Shown here piece after piece: positions 1 to 11,341 of a stretch of 64,000 bases of DNA (the first letter of the stretch is position 1; each line of letters opens with the position of its first letter). The position numbers and the translations under genes were made by a program. The stretch is from Siphonodentalium dalli (taxonomy: Eukaryota > Mollusca > Scaphopoda > Gadilida > Siphonodentaliidae), in the NCBI GenBank assembly GCA_032622095.1, contig CP136066.1, positions 49,076,911 to 49,140,910 on the forward strand. Direction: 5' to 3'. Under the pieces are notes generated by a model that worked only from the letters and a program-made list of their open reading frames with translations, had not been told where the DNA came from and searched no databases.

Positions 1-251
1 AGTATACCCCCTATTTTTTTAAAAGGGGGTATAAAAATGGTAATTATCTATGAATCACCTGCAGTGGATCGTTGACGTCATCATTTTTGGAAACAATGTC
101 AATGTAGTTCCAGCTTGTATTCCCCTTGTGGTGTACAGCAATATGTATTCAGTGGCTGGGATTATGTTGAATACATGTGCCTCGCGTCAACAGTTGTGGA
201 ATAAATTGATGTCTGCCTTGACTAACTACCACAGATACAGATAATACTCAC

Positions 252-414
252 TGGAATTCGATCTGCACTCCATCTTTGAGCCAATAGATTTTAGGAAGTT
301 TATTTTCTTCATCTCTGCCGTTAGCGCCGCAGAATAGCGTGACCGGTGAACCTTCCACGACTGAGGTATCTTTAGGTTGAATGATAAACTGAGGTCTCTC
401 TCCATTAGAGTCTC
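252..414 (-). CDS. Exon: first half of Ig3, DCC/neogenin-like receptor (partial gene)
   Basis: Minus-strand exon between a TTTCAG acceptor (exon starts at 414) and a GTGAGT donor (exon ends at 252). It encodes an Ig N-terminal half, with the first Ig cysteine in VTLFCGANG and the invariant Trp in IYWLKDG. Entry is phase 1, matching the Ig2 exon's exit. Exit is phase 2, the same place in the fold where Ig1 is split. The remaining Ig domains, FnIII repeats and the membrane segment would lie beyond the left window edge. Family call comes from Ig1. Confidence 0.72.
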
Positions 415-1217
415 CTGAAAGTGAAGATACAATAGGTTTAGGGTTATTATCTTGGAACTGTTGAAAAATCTAGGTTAGAGTTTACTGTTGATAAATCTTC
501 GCTAGAGTTTATACAGGGGCAGCGGGTCCTTTTTAAAGTACCTTTCCCCTCGCCAAAATTTCCCCGCCATCATATTTCCCTACCCAATTAATGCCTACAA
601 CACATGTGTATATCTGCCACTTAATAAAACAGGGAGGAATAAACGAAGATAATTTTATTTGCCTATTAACGCTGACCATTTGTCAGGAAACGAAGGTTTT
701 TCAGGGCTACACACATTGACAATAATATTATTATTATTTCTGAAAGATATCGGAGCGGAGTTTAGTAAAAACCACATGGTTGATTCAGTCTGAATACAAC
801 GCGATTACATTCACAAGTTAATCAACTAATACTCTGTTCTGACTGGTTCTCATTAATGATTATGTCGATGAGGTTCAGATGTTAGCTACTGAAGAATGAT
901 CAGGTATATTTCATGGTATGTAACATGTTGTTATGAATGTAGTGAAGTCGGAATTCAAAATAAATTGCAAATTTTAACAATTTTTTCTACCATTGTTGAT
1001 GTCGGTACAAACAATTGTCAGTACATGTATTTTACATGTGAATTTAACTTGACTTTTTGTCACAAAGTTTACGGTACCTAAATACTACTTAGATATTCGC
1101 AGGTTTTTATGGAATGAGATTTCCCCCAGTGACCATTCCCCTAACCCCTAGCAGTAACCCTGGTTAATATACCTAATATATACACCTCTTCATTAAATAA
1201 TCCATGTAATCACAAGA
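415..1217. other. Intron of the receptor gene, nothing recognised
   Basis: AT-rich with a short (TTA)n at 722-738. No exon, RNA gene or MITE seen. Position 3-33 of the window, before it, holds a TACCCCCT/AGGGGGTA hairpin. Confidence 0.6.
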
Positions 1218-1221
1218 TTAA

Positions 1222-1690
1222 AGGTACTCAACCCGATAAAACTCCTCTCAATTACTATTTCAATGGCTTCGGGGGTCAAAAATATTTGATTCGAGTCGAG
1301 GAAGTCACCCATCAAAGCTCAGATTTGTTAGATATCGATTTTAGAAATCTATTATTTTTCATTATCGGGAATACTATCTGGCCCAGAACTCAGTCAAAAT
1401 TGCGTTAAAATTACCACTTGATTTTAGAGTTATTCATCCTTGTCTGTTTGAATAGATTTGGAGTACACATCCAGAGCAGATTACGGCAGTTATTGGTACT
1501 CATCTCGAGAACATAACAAATTTGAAAAATCAATATCTAATAACTCTGAGCTTTGTTTGATGGGTTCCTCGACTCGAATCAAATATTTTTTACCTCCAAA
1601 GCCAAAGAAATAGTAATATAGGACCCTCTGATCGGATTGTTGTTGTTGGAATCTGTTGAGATGGGGACCCTCTTTACGGGTTGAGTACCT
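1222..1690 (+). mobile_element. PB-E copy 1
   Basis: TTAA-AGGTACTCAACCCG...GGTTGAGTACCT-TTAA (1218-1221, 1691-1694). Inner inverted segments TTTGATTCGAGTCGAGGAA at about 1288 and 1566. Copies 2 and 3 are at 44930 and 61963. Confidence 0.8.
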
Positions 1691-1715
1691 TTAAGTGAAG
1701 GAATTTGAGTATCAC

Positions 1716-2239
1716 CAGGTCAGGCACATCCTAAATTTGACTATTATAGTGGTATTCTACCGTCATAGTGGTATATGACCATAACATATTCATGTTTCCT
1801 GTATTTGCATTGGGAATAGAAGATGGTGCATACCTGGGCACAGCCAAATTACACACTTAACAATATCGCAGTGAATGAACAGTCTTCCGCCAAAATTGGT
1901 TGTGCAATCTTTTGCGCCAGCTTTGTTATTCAATAATATTACTAAAATATGCTTTTCTAAATGACAATAACATGATGACTCAATCGCTCCTTCATAACAA
2001 CATTTAAACTAATTGTATGCTGATTGAGTTGCTTATCCTGTGCCATCATGATTAATCATTATCCTGGACAAATATATGTATAATACCGAATTAGTGCGAC
2101 ACTGATTTTTCAATAATTTGTGTGAAATACGATTTTGGATTATCTCTCTTTTATTAAATTCACAAAACGGAAATGTTGATATACCACTATAATAGTGGAA
2201 TACCACTATAATAGTGAAATTCAGGATGTGCCCGACCTG
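1716..2239 (+). mobile_element. MITE with about 55-bp inverted ends
   Basis: CAGGTCAGGCACATCCT and AGGATGTGCCCGACCTG, extending through CTATTATAGTGGTATTC tandem boxes on both sides. No target duplication or family recognised. Confidence 0.7.
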
Positions 2240-2364
2240 TTCATAATGATAAGGCAATGATAGGGAAAGGGTCCATAGTCAGCACTAGATCATCCCATTG
2301 ACAATATGACCCCTGTAAATGTGTTTTTTTTGGCACAGCGGATTTTTCTCAGAATAATATTTAA

Positions 2365-3640
2365 AGACATATTATGGACTTGTTCCGGTATGTGAAACTG
2401 ATACGTTAGCATTCAGGCACTACGTCAACTGGAGGAATGTAGAATTTTAGTAACATCGCCGAAAATTTCAAGTAAATCGACCATACCACTCCATATAAAT
2501 CATCATCTGAACTACCCTCAATTGTAAATATTTACTTCTCGATTCGCGATGCAACTATTTGCGATAAACTAACGAAAACGATTTCACCATCGAAATTCGG
2601 TACATTTAATTAATATATAAGAATTAGGGTTGAAACGATTAATCGACTAGTCGTAGACGACGCTGAAATGTCAGAACGTCGACTCTGAATTTTGCCGTCG
2701 ACTAGTCGGAACATAGTGTATTAGTTCCATGTATAACGTTTTCAAGATCGATTCCGACATAAACGGTGTTAACTGCGCATAAGTTACGGTAAGTATAACA
2801 TTTGGTGGCACCCGGAATTGACAGTGGTACTAGTATAGACACACACGGTGACCCGACTATTAATTGAAAGAATGAAATTGACAACACAATGTCTCACTCG
2901 TCGTTTGAGGTCAAAGACATCACTGCGACATGATGGCAATGATTGACGCGGCTTTATCGTTTGTCGGAGACCGCTTTGATCTAGACACTGTGTATATTTC
3001 AATTGATCAATTGAAGGTCGCTTAAGGTGACGTCATTGTTGCTACCGTATATAAATGATACTGACATTAAGAACTGGCTATCGTATTCTACAAATAGCAT
3101 ATTCTATAGGGCGTATTTAGTCGGAACATTAACATTTTATAGTGACACCGCTCAGCACCGGTTTATTGGTGATCACGTGACTAAACGAAATCTCGAACGC
3201 AGATATTAAATTTAAAACCTGTATAAATGATCGAGTTTCTAATCATTATCCACCACATGTCTAATTATATAATTACATTCAGTGTGTTGGATAAATATCA
3301 AGATGTTTACAGTATTATTTCCCAAATAAATTGGTGTCTATGCAGGGAAATGCGCTACGCAATAGACCGTCATTGCATCAGTCATCAGTGTACGCCATGT
3401 ACGATGAATTTTCCGTACCATGTTATGTTTGAAAGTTTTGATATCAGGTACCGACTAGTCGACGCAACGCGACTTTTGGGTCTCGACTAGTCGACTCTGA
3501 AATTCACTAATCGTTTCAACACTAATAAGAATGAAGATGTATGTTGCCAATTTGGATATAATATTTGTAAAAATAACTACTTTGAGTAAGATTATTCTAC
3601 ATTTCTATTTGATCACCCTACCGCAGTGTTTCATATCACT
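2365..3640 (+). mobile_element. PB-I copy 1, host of hAT-B
   Basis: TTAA 2361-2364 and 3641-3644. Left AGACATATTATGGACTTGTTC, right TTTCATATCACT. It is split by the 900-bp hAT-B at 2625-3524. Confidence 0.75.
2625..3524 (+). mobile_element. hAT-B, 900 bp, with 8-bp target duplication
   Basis: TIR TAGGGTTGAAACGATTA / TAATCGTTTCAACACTA, flanked by ATAAGAAT (2617-2624, 3525-3532). Subterminal CGACTAGTCG repeats at both ends. Internal ORFs are short and unrecognised, so it is non-autonomous. The 8-bp duplication is the hAT hallmark. Confidence 0.85.
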
Positions 3641-3973
3641 TTAATTTTCTTAGAAGCAATCACTAAAGAGACATAATTCTGGCAAAATTGATTTGTGCCA
3701 AGTGAGATCGAACCTGATTTATATCTTAATGTGAGTAATCCACATACTAAATTTTATAGCAATTTTATGACTATAACTTTAAGTAGAGGTGTTATAAAGA
3801 AATTAAAATTATCAGCCAATATTATGTCATAAATAAGGGCCAAACATTGGCAAGATTCATTAGTCCGATGGAAAGATCATCCTAAAAACAATATAACCAA
3901 CAAATTAATGTTGAAAATAGACATATCTCTAATAAAATTATTGACTTCAACCTACATGTAATTATGACCATAC

Positions 3974-4255
3974 CTGGTTCTTCAATGTCGAGAGTAACCT
4001 GTTCACTCTGTCTCATTTTCCCAGAGTTCGTAGCCTGACATTTATATGAGCCAAGATCAGATAACTCCACTGGACTAATCTCTAATACGCCTTCCGGATA
4101 TAATGTAAATCGGTCCTGCGGCCTCACAGGCCGTCCGTCCTTGAACCATGAATACGTGGCAGCAGGAAGACTGTCAATGTCACACTCAAACATCGTCGTG
4201 TCGCCGACATAAACCTTTTGTGGTTTTGGTTCAATTATAAATAGTTTATCTAGAT
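3974..4255 (-). CDS. Exon: complete Ig2, DCC/neogenin-like receptor
   Basis: 282-bp minus-strand exon between a TTTTCAG acceptor and a GTATGG donor, phase 1 on both sides (the usual symmetric Ig-domain exon). It encodes a full I-set-like Ig: first Cys in MFECDID, Trp in YSWFKDG, then the DLGSYKCQATN motif with the second Cys. It joins in frame to the exon at 5510-5655 (split codon A+AT = Asn) and to the exon at 252-414 (split codon G+GA = Gly), so these exons belong to one transcript. Reading on past 3974 is intron. Confidence 0.8.
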
Positions 4256-4470
4256 CTGAAAATGAAACACTCTTGAGTTATAGATGAGTCAAATTGGTTA
4301 ATATCATGTTAGACTGAAGAAAGATACATAGAATGGCTACGTGCTAGTACTGAGTTTTATTTAAGACAGAACATAAGTCTTAACTATCTCCAAATTTTGC
4401 CCGAGAGGCAACGAAAACGAATTGCCATTCAATAGTGACATCATGTTTGACGTTACAGTTTGAATATTAA

Positions 4471-4921
4471 GTCTTTGAGTGCCACGGGCCGATCTCATCG
4501 GCCCTGAATGGTCTGTAAAATGGGTCCTAAAAAAAAAATGGTTTTTTTTTTTAGATCTTTTTTTTTTTGGGTATGCTTAAGCATGCTATAGCGAATTTAA
4601 AAACAAACTGATTAAACCTTAGGGACATGTTATAACTCAAAACTATCACCAAGTATTCATAGTGATAATTTTGATGCCCATGAAAAACGTAAGATTCCCT
4701 GGCACTAAACCTACAAAATAAGTCTGTTAAGGAATATAAGAAAAAATTATTAAAATTGTAAAAAAAATTGTAAAAAAATAATAACAAATGATGAAAAACT
4801 GTTAGGCCAATGCATTCTCTTATATATGTGAGGCGACCTATGGTCGACTCGCATATATAAGAGAATGCATTGGCACAGGGTATATGGGTTGATACAAAAA
4901 TCGGACCTGGCACTCAAAGGG
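4471..4921 (+). mobile_element. PB-B copy 1 in receptor intron
   Basis: TTAA-flanked (4467-4470, 4922-4925). Ends resemble CTTTGAGTGCCA/CCTGGCACTCAAAGG, with an internal CCGATCTCATCGGCC. It carries one 67-bp palindrome near 4804-4872. Different TIR from PB-A. Confidence 0.8.
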
Positions 4922-5100
4922 TTAAGTCTATTAAAGTGGCTTTCTGAAACCAAAATCTTCACGTCACTATAATTTCGATGTGTGTACAGAAAAGAAATAG
5001 ATACACTGCACATCTGTGTGTATAGTCGTTTGACACAGTGACGCATAGCAGGACTCAGATTCTACCATACATGCCGATGCGCTAAGTATTTATTTCTTAA

Positions 5101-5488
5101 CCCTTTACCCAACAAACCGGCCAAAACCGGCCAAATAAAGCTTCAACAGTCTAAAATATCTTGGGTCTGTCTCAATAGAACCATACAAATATGGATATCA
5201 TTGGAACCGGCTCATTGACCACATTGTGATAGTTACAGTTATGCCCTGTGCCAATGCATTCTCTTATATATGCGAGTCGACCATAGGTCGCCTCGCATAT
5301 ATAAGAGAATGCATTGGCCTAAAAAAACACTTTTTACCATTTTTTCTTACATTCTTTAACAATTTTATAATTTTTAAAGTGTTAAGCCAATGCATTCTCT
5401 TATATATGCGAGGCGACCTATGGTCGACTCGCATATATAAGAGAATGCATTGGCACAGGGTAAAAAAAACGTTCTGTTGGGTAAAGGG
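5101..5488 (+). mobile_element. PB-A copy 1 (TTAA MITE) in receptor intron
   Basis: 388 bp, TIR CCCTTTACCCAACA, TTAA at 5097-5100 and 5489-5492. It holds two 67-bp palindromes in opposite orientation (5251-5317, 5387-5453). It sits 17 bp from the splice donor of the Ig1b exon. Confidence 0.9.
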
Positions 5489-5509
5489 TTAATTACACTA
5501 TATACTTAC

Positions 5510-5655
5510 TAGATACTTGTAACTTGGCTTTACGACTGATAATGCTGCCGAAATTTTTGGCCGATGCCACACACTGGAAATCTCCGCTGTCCGAGTCCAA
5601 CGATTTCCCATGCTGGACCTCTTTTATGTGCAGAGATCCATTTAGCAACCGATCC
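5510..5655 (-). CDS. Exon: second half of Ig1, DCC/neogenin-like receptor
   Basis: 146-bp exon between acceptor CCCATCAG and donor GTAAGT; enters phase 2, exits phase 1. It encodes NGSLHIKEVQHGK, then DSGDFQCVAS and GSIISRKAKL. The long insertion before D-x-G-x-x-Q-C and the 'IISR.AKL' ending are what DCC and neogenin have in Ig1, and are the main reason for that family call. PTK7/Off-track or IGDCC/protogenin relatives are the alternatives. A PB-A MITE with its TTAA lies in the intron only 17 bp beyond this exon's donor. Confidence 0.8.
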
Positions 5656-5696
5656 CTGATGGGAGAAAAATATTAACAAATCAAAAACATCTTACA

Positions 5697-5914
5697 TACA
5701 GTAATGCCCTAAATAATCGACTCCTTAACCACAGCAGAATTCTGGGTAATTTTTCAGGATTTAGTTGGAAATATGGCTTGTTGCCATTCATTGGAAAGTT
5801 CTCACTGAGAGCTTTTCCGATGAATGGCAACAAGCCATATTTCCGACTAAATTCTGAAAAGTTACCCATAATTCTGCCATGGTTAAGGAGTCGATTATTT
5901 AGGGCATTACTGTA
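5697..5914. mobile_element. MAR-A copy 1 (foldback, TA target)
   Basis: Near-perfect 218-bp palindrome from TACAGTAATGCCCTAAATAA to its inverse. CAGT ends and flanking TA fit Tc1/mariner-type MITEs. It lies in the intron 42 bp upstream of the Ig1b exon. Confidence 0.85.
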
Positions 5915-5938
5915 CAGGTAGTTTGTTGAGAAAGCATA

Positions 5939-6395
5939 GGCCTCAAAATATGGTGCTGAACATTCTCAGAATGAGGTCCCCAGAGGGTGAATTTAGTGAT
6001 GCTACCATGCACAGCAGGCTAGCATCACTACATTCTACTTACTAGTAGGCATCATATCCTCTAGAAAGTTTCTTTATTATAAAAATTAACAAGTTTTTTA
6101 GTTTGTATAGAGACTTATTAAGAAAATTTCTTTTTCTTTTAGTTTAGTTTCTATGTACCCCCAAATTGGCAGATGACACAATGCATAATTGAGGAGCCCA
6201 ATGGGTGCACATCACCATCTTCACTATCTGGGAACTTAAATTTGAGTCTAGGACTATCATAGAAGATGAAGCCATGCAGAATGAGGTCCCCAGAGGGTGA
6301 ATTTGGTGATGATAGCCTGCCGTGCAGGATAGCATCACTAAATTCACCCTCTGGGGACCTCATTCTGCAAATATATGGATATCCAGGCTTCAGCA
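5939..6395 (+). mobile_element. hAT-A copy 1 (variant left end)
   Basis: Two GGTCCCCAGAGGGTGAATTT hairpins at the ends of about 450 bp. It begins GGCCTCAAAATATGGTGCTG, as copy 8 does, instead of the usual CAAGCCTG. Confidence 0.8.
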
Positions 6396-6701
6396 GACTG
6401 TATGAATATCAGAATCTTTTTAGAATACATCCCTGGAAAAGCATCTGCACGAGATGTAAAATCATCTGGCCTTAACCTTGGGATGGTAACCATGGAAACA
6501 AGATAAAAGGGTGTAAAATCAGATTGTCCCCCTTTAAATAGCACATTTGATGCTATCAACCATCAACTGAAGGAGATACAGCATCTCATCATCTCGTTAT
6601 TGTTTCTAAATATGTCAACTGAATCATTAAATGAGATGAGATTGTACCAAAGATAGGATCATTTGTGCAGACATTATATTACAGGTGGTACAAATGAAAC
6701 A

Positions 6702-7563
6702 GGCTTGAGAATAATGTGCCTGTCATTTGCAGAATGAGATCCCAGTGGCGTAGGAAGGTTATAATTATTGCTACGGCCCATAGGTATCATTCCATAGCCA
6801 CGCTTGCACGGCTCCGAGGCGCGTGGAGCGCCGGAGAAGGGGGGATGGTATGGAAGGGGGGTGTCCCCCCTTCCTAAATTGGGAAATTTTTAAATATTCA
6901 ACATTGAAATGGCGCTTTCTGGTGCATTTTGGCGTAACCAATGTTACATTACACATGCTGGGAGAAAAGAATGAAACGTGCATCAATACAGACGGATAAC
7001 ATGATATAGTCAACGACGTTTCTTCGATAAGAACTATAAATTAAGCAGCATGGCATCGTAGAAGTTCCACATTCCGTGTGTTATGACTATCCCCAATCGC
7101 ACCATTCCCATGTGTGTAACAACAAAAAACTTCACTGGTGCGAATATTGGTACGGCCAAAACCGTCCGGCCGTACCCGCTCCTACGCCACTGGGTCCTCA
7201 TAGGGTGAATTTAGTGACGCTATCCGGCATAGCAGGCTAGCATCACTAAAATCACCCTCTGGGGACCTCATTCTGCTTGCGCCTCATCGTCTCTGGAAAG
7301 TTCTTTATTATCAAATTTCTATAGAAACTTAGATTCTATTTCTTTTTTAGTTAGTTTCTCTATATCCCCCAATTGGCAGACGACACATTGCATAATCGAG
7401 GTTCCCAATGGGTGTACATCACAATATTATTAACCATTTGAGAACTTCAATCTGAGTCTATGTCTACCATAGCAGATGAGGCCCCAAGAGTGTGGGATAG
7501 CATAACTAAATTCACCCTCTGGGGACCTCATTCTGCAAATGACAGGCACACTAAACTCAGACT
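6702..7563 (+). mobile_element. hAT-A copy 2, interrupted
   Basis: The left hairpin is broken by another MITE at 6743-7192; the remainder resumes TCCTCATAGGGTGAATTT. PB-A copy 2 abuts its right end. Confidence 0.8.
6743..7192 (+). mobile_element. CAGTGGCGTAGGA-ended MITE nested in hAT-A copy 2
   Basis: Ends CAGTGGCGTAGGA and TCCTACGCCACTG, 450 bp, with GATCC left and GGTCC right as a possible imperfect 5-bp duplication. TACGGCC motifs at both inner ends. Superfamily undetermined. Confidence 0.75.
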
Positions 7564-7567
7564 TTAA

Positions 7568-7959
7568 CCCTTTACCCAACAAACCGGCCAAAACCGGCCA
7601 AATAAAGCTTCAACAGCCTAAAATATATCTGGTCTGTCTCAATAGAACCATACACATATGGATATCATTGGAACCGGCTCCTTGACCACATTGTGATAGT
7701 TACAGTTATGCCCTGTGCCAATGCATTCTTTTATATATGCGAGTCGACCATAGGTCGCCTCGCATATATAAGAGAATGCATTGGCCTAAATAAAACAACA
7801 AATTAACACTTTTTACCATTTTTTCTTACATTCTTTAACAATTTTATAATTTTTAATGTGTTAAGCCAATGCATTCTCTTATATATGCGAGGCGACCTAT
7901 GGTCGACTCGCATATATAAGAGAATGCATTGGCACAGGGCTGTTCTGTTGGGTAAAGGG
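7568..7959 (+). mobile_element. PB-A copy 2
   Basis: TIR CCCTTTACCCAACA/TGTTGGGTAAAGGG with TTAA on both sides (7564, 7960) and two palindromes. It was inserted at the right end of hAT-A copy 2. Confidence 0.9.
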
Positions 7960-8133
7960 TTAAATGAAATGAGAACTTGAAGGCTTGAATCAAGGATACA
8001 ATACAATATTCTGTATGAGTTTGTACCAGATACACAGTAGATATCATTTTTAGTACATTTATGAACGAGGAACAAGTGAAATGAGACGGGGTTGAATCAA
8101 AGATACAAGTGTATTTTATTATACCTCATTTAA

Positions 8134-8524
8134 CCCTTTACCCAACAAACCGGCCAAAACCGGCCAAATAAACCTTCAACAGCCTAAAATATCTTCGGTC
8201 TGTCTCAATAGAACCATACAAATATGGATATCATTGGAACCGGCTCCTTGACCACATTGTGATAGTTACAGTTATGCCCTGTGCCAATGCATTCTCTTAT
8301 ATATGCGAGTCGACCATAGGTCGCCTCGCATATATAAGAGAATGCATTGGCCTAAAAAAAGTCTTTTTTAACACTTTTTACCATTTTTTTTTACATTCTT
8401 TAACAATTTTATAATTTTTAATGTGTTAAGCCAATGCATTCTCTTATATATGCGAGGCGACCTATGGTCGACTCGCATATATAAGAGAATGCATTGGCAC
8501 AGGGCCCTTCTGTTGGGTAAAGGG
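8134..8524 (+). mobile_element. PB-A copy 3
   Basis: Full-length, TTAA 8130-8133 and 8525-8528. Its right TTAA is also the left TTAA of the PB-H element at 8529, so the two abut through one shared target. Confidence 0.9.
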
Positions 8525-8528
8525 TTAA

Positions 8529-10047
8529 AGGCCCACTTAATTTTCGAACCCCCCAAATCACATTATAAAATATATACCATTTTTATATATCATTTGAAAG
8601 AGGAAGCCCCAAAACATTGTATTTTCAACTTATTTGATGTAATTAACTGTGAACATGTTGTTTTTGTTGAGATATCAATGTCTGTTCTGTTAAAGTTTCT
8701 GCACAAAGTCTATTATTATCAATGGAATGGGAATAACTCTATATATTTAGATATAAAGTTATTCCCCTTCCATTCAGCTGTTCCATTGAAAATAAACTAT
8801 AGTTTGAATTATGTTGCATTCTGGGAGCCATAACGGGGGAAAAGATTTTATGATTTCAGCTATTTTCTATTACTATATGGGCACCTTCTGAGACAGACGT
8901 TCCAAATGATGATGAATTTTAGTATATAAATAATATTTTATGGCATAGATTGTTATTAAAAACGTATATAAAGGCACTATAAAAAAAATAAAAGGTCAGC
9001 AGACCACAGTGTCCCCCGACAACATGGCAAGTCGATGCCGCTTTGTTAAAGAAATTTAAAAAAAATGTTGAAATTTCTAAGTCGAAAAGGGTTAAGAACT
9101 CCATAAAAAAAATATTAGCTATATAGATGTTGCAAATCACCAACATGTTAGGAACAATATCCCAGAGTTTCAAATCTCTACATTTAAAACTGTAGGAGGA
9201 GTTGATTACACCATGAAGGTACCCAATCTCATCCAAAAGGCAAAAATGTTCCAAATTTTCAAAGTCGAAAACCCCCCAAAAATATGGAAAAAATTATATT
9301 TTTGATTAGCTATATAGATGTTGCAAATCACCAACATGTTAGGAACAATATCCCAGAGTTTCAAATCTCTACGTTTAAAACTGTAGGAGGAGTTGATTAC
9401 ACCATGAAGGTACCCAATCTCGGACGCACGGACGGACATACCAACAAATGGGTAGATATGTGGCTTCGACCTATGTGGCTAGAAATGGTAATGTGGCTTT
9501 AGTTTTTATGTGGCTTCTCAAGTAGCCATAAAATTTTAAGTGGCTATCAAGTAGTAGATAGTGATAAAACTCCAGATTATGGATTCATAACATGTTGGAA
9601 TTATAGCAGAAGAAGCTGATTAAAACTCAAAAACTTGCTCACAGCAACTGGGACAGTGGAATAGGAGAAACTGACAGGTCCGTGATTGGGTGGCTAGCCA
9701 CATAAATGTCTTGTCAGTGTCCGACATCTCCTATTGACGGGTCATGGATGTCTAAATCGATGGACTTTTTTTCTTCCAAATTTTGAGTGACTACAAAATT
9801 AAATAAGCTGATTAGGCCAAACAGATCATTTTAGAATGTCCATCTGAAAGCTGTTACGTGGCTAGCCACGCAACGGAAGTTATGCACATAAATATCCATT
9901 TTACACAATCTTAGCCACATAAGTAGTCATTAGTAAACACGGACGGACGCACGGACGGACGTACGGACGGACGAGGGTCATTTCTATAGTCCTCCGACGG
10001 AAACGTCGGGGGACAATTAATTGGTGAATCGAAAATTAAGAGGGCCT
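8529..10047 (+). mobile_element. PB-H copy 1 with nested GGAC repeat
   Basis: TTAA-AGGCCCACTTAATTTTCGA at the left and the inverse near 10025-10051. It is interrupted at about 8990-10016 by a GGAC-tailed repeat. PB-H copy 2 (43524-44490) lacks that insert, giving the empty site. Confidence 0.75.
8990..10016 (+). repeat. GGAC-tailed repeat copy 1 (CCCCCGA-ended)
   Basis: Starts CCACAGTGTCCCCCGACAAC and ends GTCGGGGGACAAT. Two tandem units (about 9105-9225 and 9290-9425) share GTTGCAAATCACCAACATG and GGAGGAGTTGATTACACC. A (CGGA)n stretch lies at 9940-9975. No credible protein. Confidence 0.7.
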
Positions 10048-10423
10048 TTAAAGATATTGGTACTCAGTCAGTTGCTGATACATGTACAATACACTCAAAA
10101 TTAATGGATGGCCTTTATTGGCCTAGCTCTCTGTCAAGGCCAAAATTGAGTCACCATATTAATTTTAGTGACTATTATGCAAATTGATTTATATTTTTAA
10201 CAGTAGCAAGTTGTAAGGAAACTTTTTGCATTGGATAAATGAAAATTCCCAGTTTGGGGTCTTGTGTTGCATAATACTTATTGGATCATAGAAGGGTGAT
10301 GAGGTGGTATAAAATGAACTTCAGCCATTGTTAATTCTCCCTGATAACAGTTCACATCTCCCTAACAAACAAACAGCTTGAAATGACTTCTCCAAATTTG
10401 AAACCTCTCGGCTCGTTACTGAC

Positions 10424-10598
10424 CTTCTTGGGTGGTTTTCGAAGCTTAGGAAGGATCCATCCTTGATCCACTGTATATCTACGGGTGTCGATGGATGGTA
10501 GGCGGAGCAATCAAGCAGCGCTGACTGTCCTTTCTGTTTGATGATGTCATGAGGTTCTGTGGTGAATTTGAAATCTGTGAACTTCGCTAATCGACTTC
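10424..10598 (-). CDS. Exon: first half of Ig1, DCC/neogenin-like netrin/RGM receptor
   Basis: 175-bp minus-strand exon, acceptor CTTTACAG, donor GTCAGT; enters phase 1, exits phase 2. It encodes a stretch with EP-D near the start, LLDCSAY (first Ig Cys) and IQWIKDGSFL (Trp), closely resembling the mature N-terminus of DCC/neogenin. In that family four Ig and six FnIII domains form a single-pass receptor for netrin or RGM in axon guidance and cell migration. Phase-1 entry implies an upstream signal-peptide exon, which I could not find. The intron to the next exon is 4.8 kb and full of MITEs. Confidence 0.78.
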
Positions 10599-10662
10599 CT
10601 GTAAAGACAGAAAATAAAAGATACTGTAGAATTTATGTTCGGTGGTTATGTGGAATGTTTAA

Positions 10663-10711
10663 CCCTCTCATGGCGGGAGCTTCCTGAATTTTTGCGAAAA
10701 CCCTGTGCCAA
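10663..10711 (+). mobile_element. PB-C copy 1, left end only
   Basis: TTAA then CCCTCTCATGGCGGGAGCT and TTTTTGCGAAAACCCTGTGCCAATGCA, then it switches directly into hAT-A copy 3. Truncated or split by that insertion, 64 bp upstream of the Ig1a exon's acceptor. Confidence 0.6.
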
Positions 10712-11088
10712 TGCACAAGCCTGCAAATAGCGTGTCTGTCATTTGCAGAATGAGGTCCCCAGAGGGTGAATTTAGTGATGCTATCCCGCACAGTGGGCTA
10801 GCATCACCAAATTCACCCTCTGAAGACCTCATTCTGCTTTTGCCTCATCTTCTGGGAAGTATCTATAGTATCAAATTAACATTGTTTTTAGCTACGTTTT
10901 CTTATCTGGGAAGTTTCTATATCCCCTAATTTGCAGAAGGTAAAATCCATAATCGAGGTGCCCAATGGGTGACCATCACCAACTTCAACTGGGGAACTTC
11001 AATCGGATCCTAGATCTACCATAGCAGTTGAGGACCTAAGCAGAATGAGGTCCCCAGAGGGTGAATTTAGTGATGCTAGCCCGCTATG
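10712..11088 (+). mobile_element. hAT-A copy 3 (right end missing)
   Basis: CCTGCAAATAGCGTGTCTGTC left hairpin complete, right hairpin only its first arm to GCCCGCTATG. Confidence 0.8.
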
Positions 11089-11341
11089 TATGTATACATG
11101 TATCTCAGTGGAAATAATACTTTATTAATTAAAAACACCAATATAACACTACCATAAGCCCCTACTATTCCTCTATACAACCCAATCAGGTCATTTGTCA
11201 TCAGACACACCCTGAACAGGAGTTAATCCCCTTTATTTCCTGTTAGGATAACTGAGACCTTTCGTAAGTTTGGTATACGATGTAGTATTTGTTCTCAACA
11301 ATCTCTTCATTTCCTGCTTACAACTTCTCTGCAGAATCATA

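Noticed and set aside
5000-8600. Regularly repeated 67-bp units as a CRISPR-like array
   Set aside because: Repeats are parts of separate TTAA-flanked MITEs in an animal genome, with no constant spacer.
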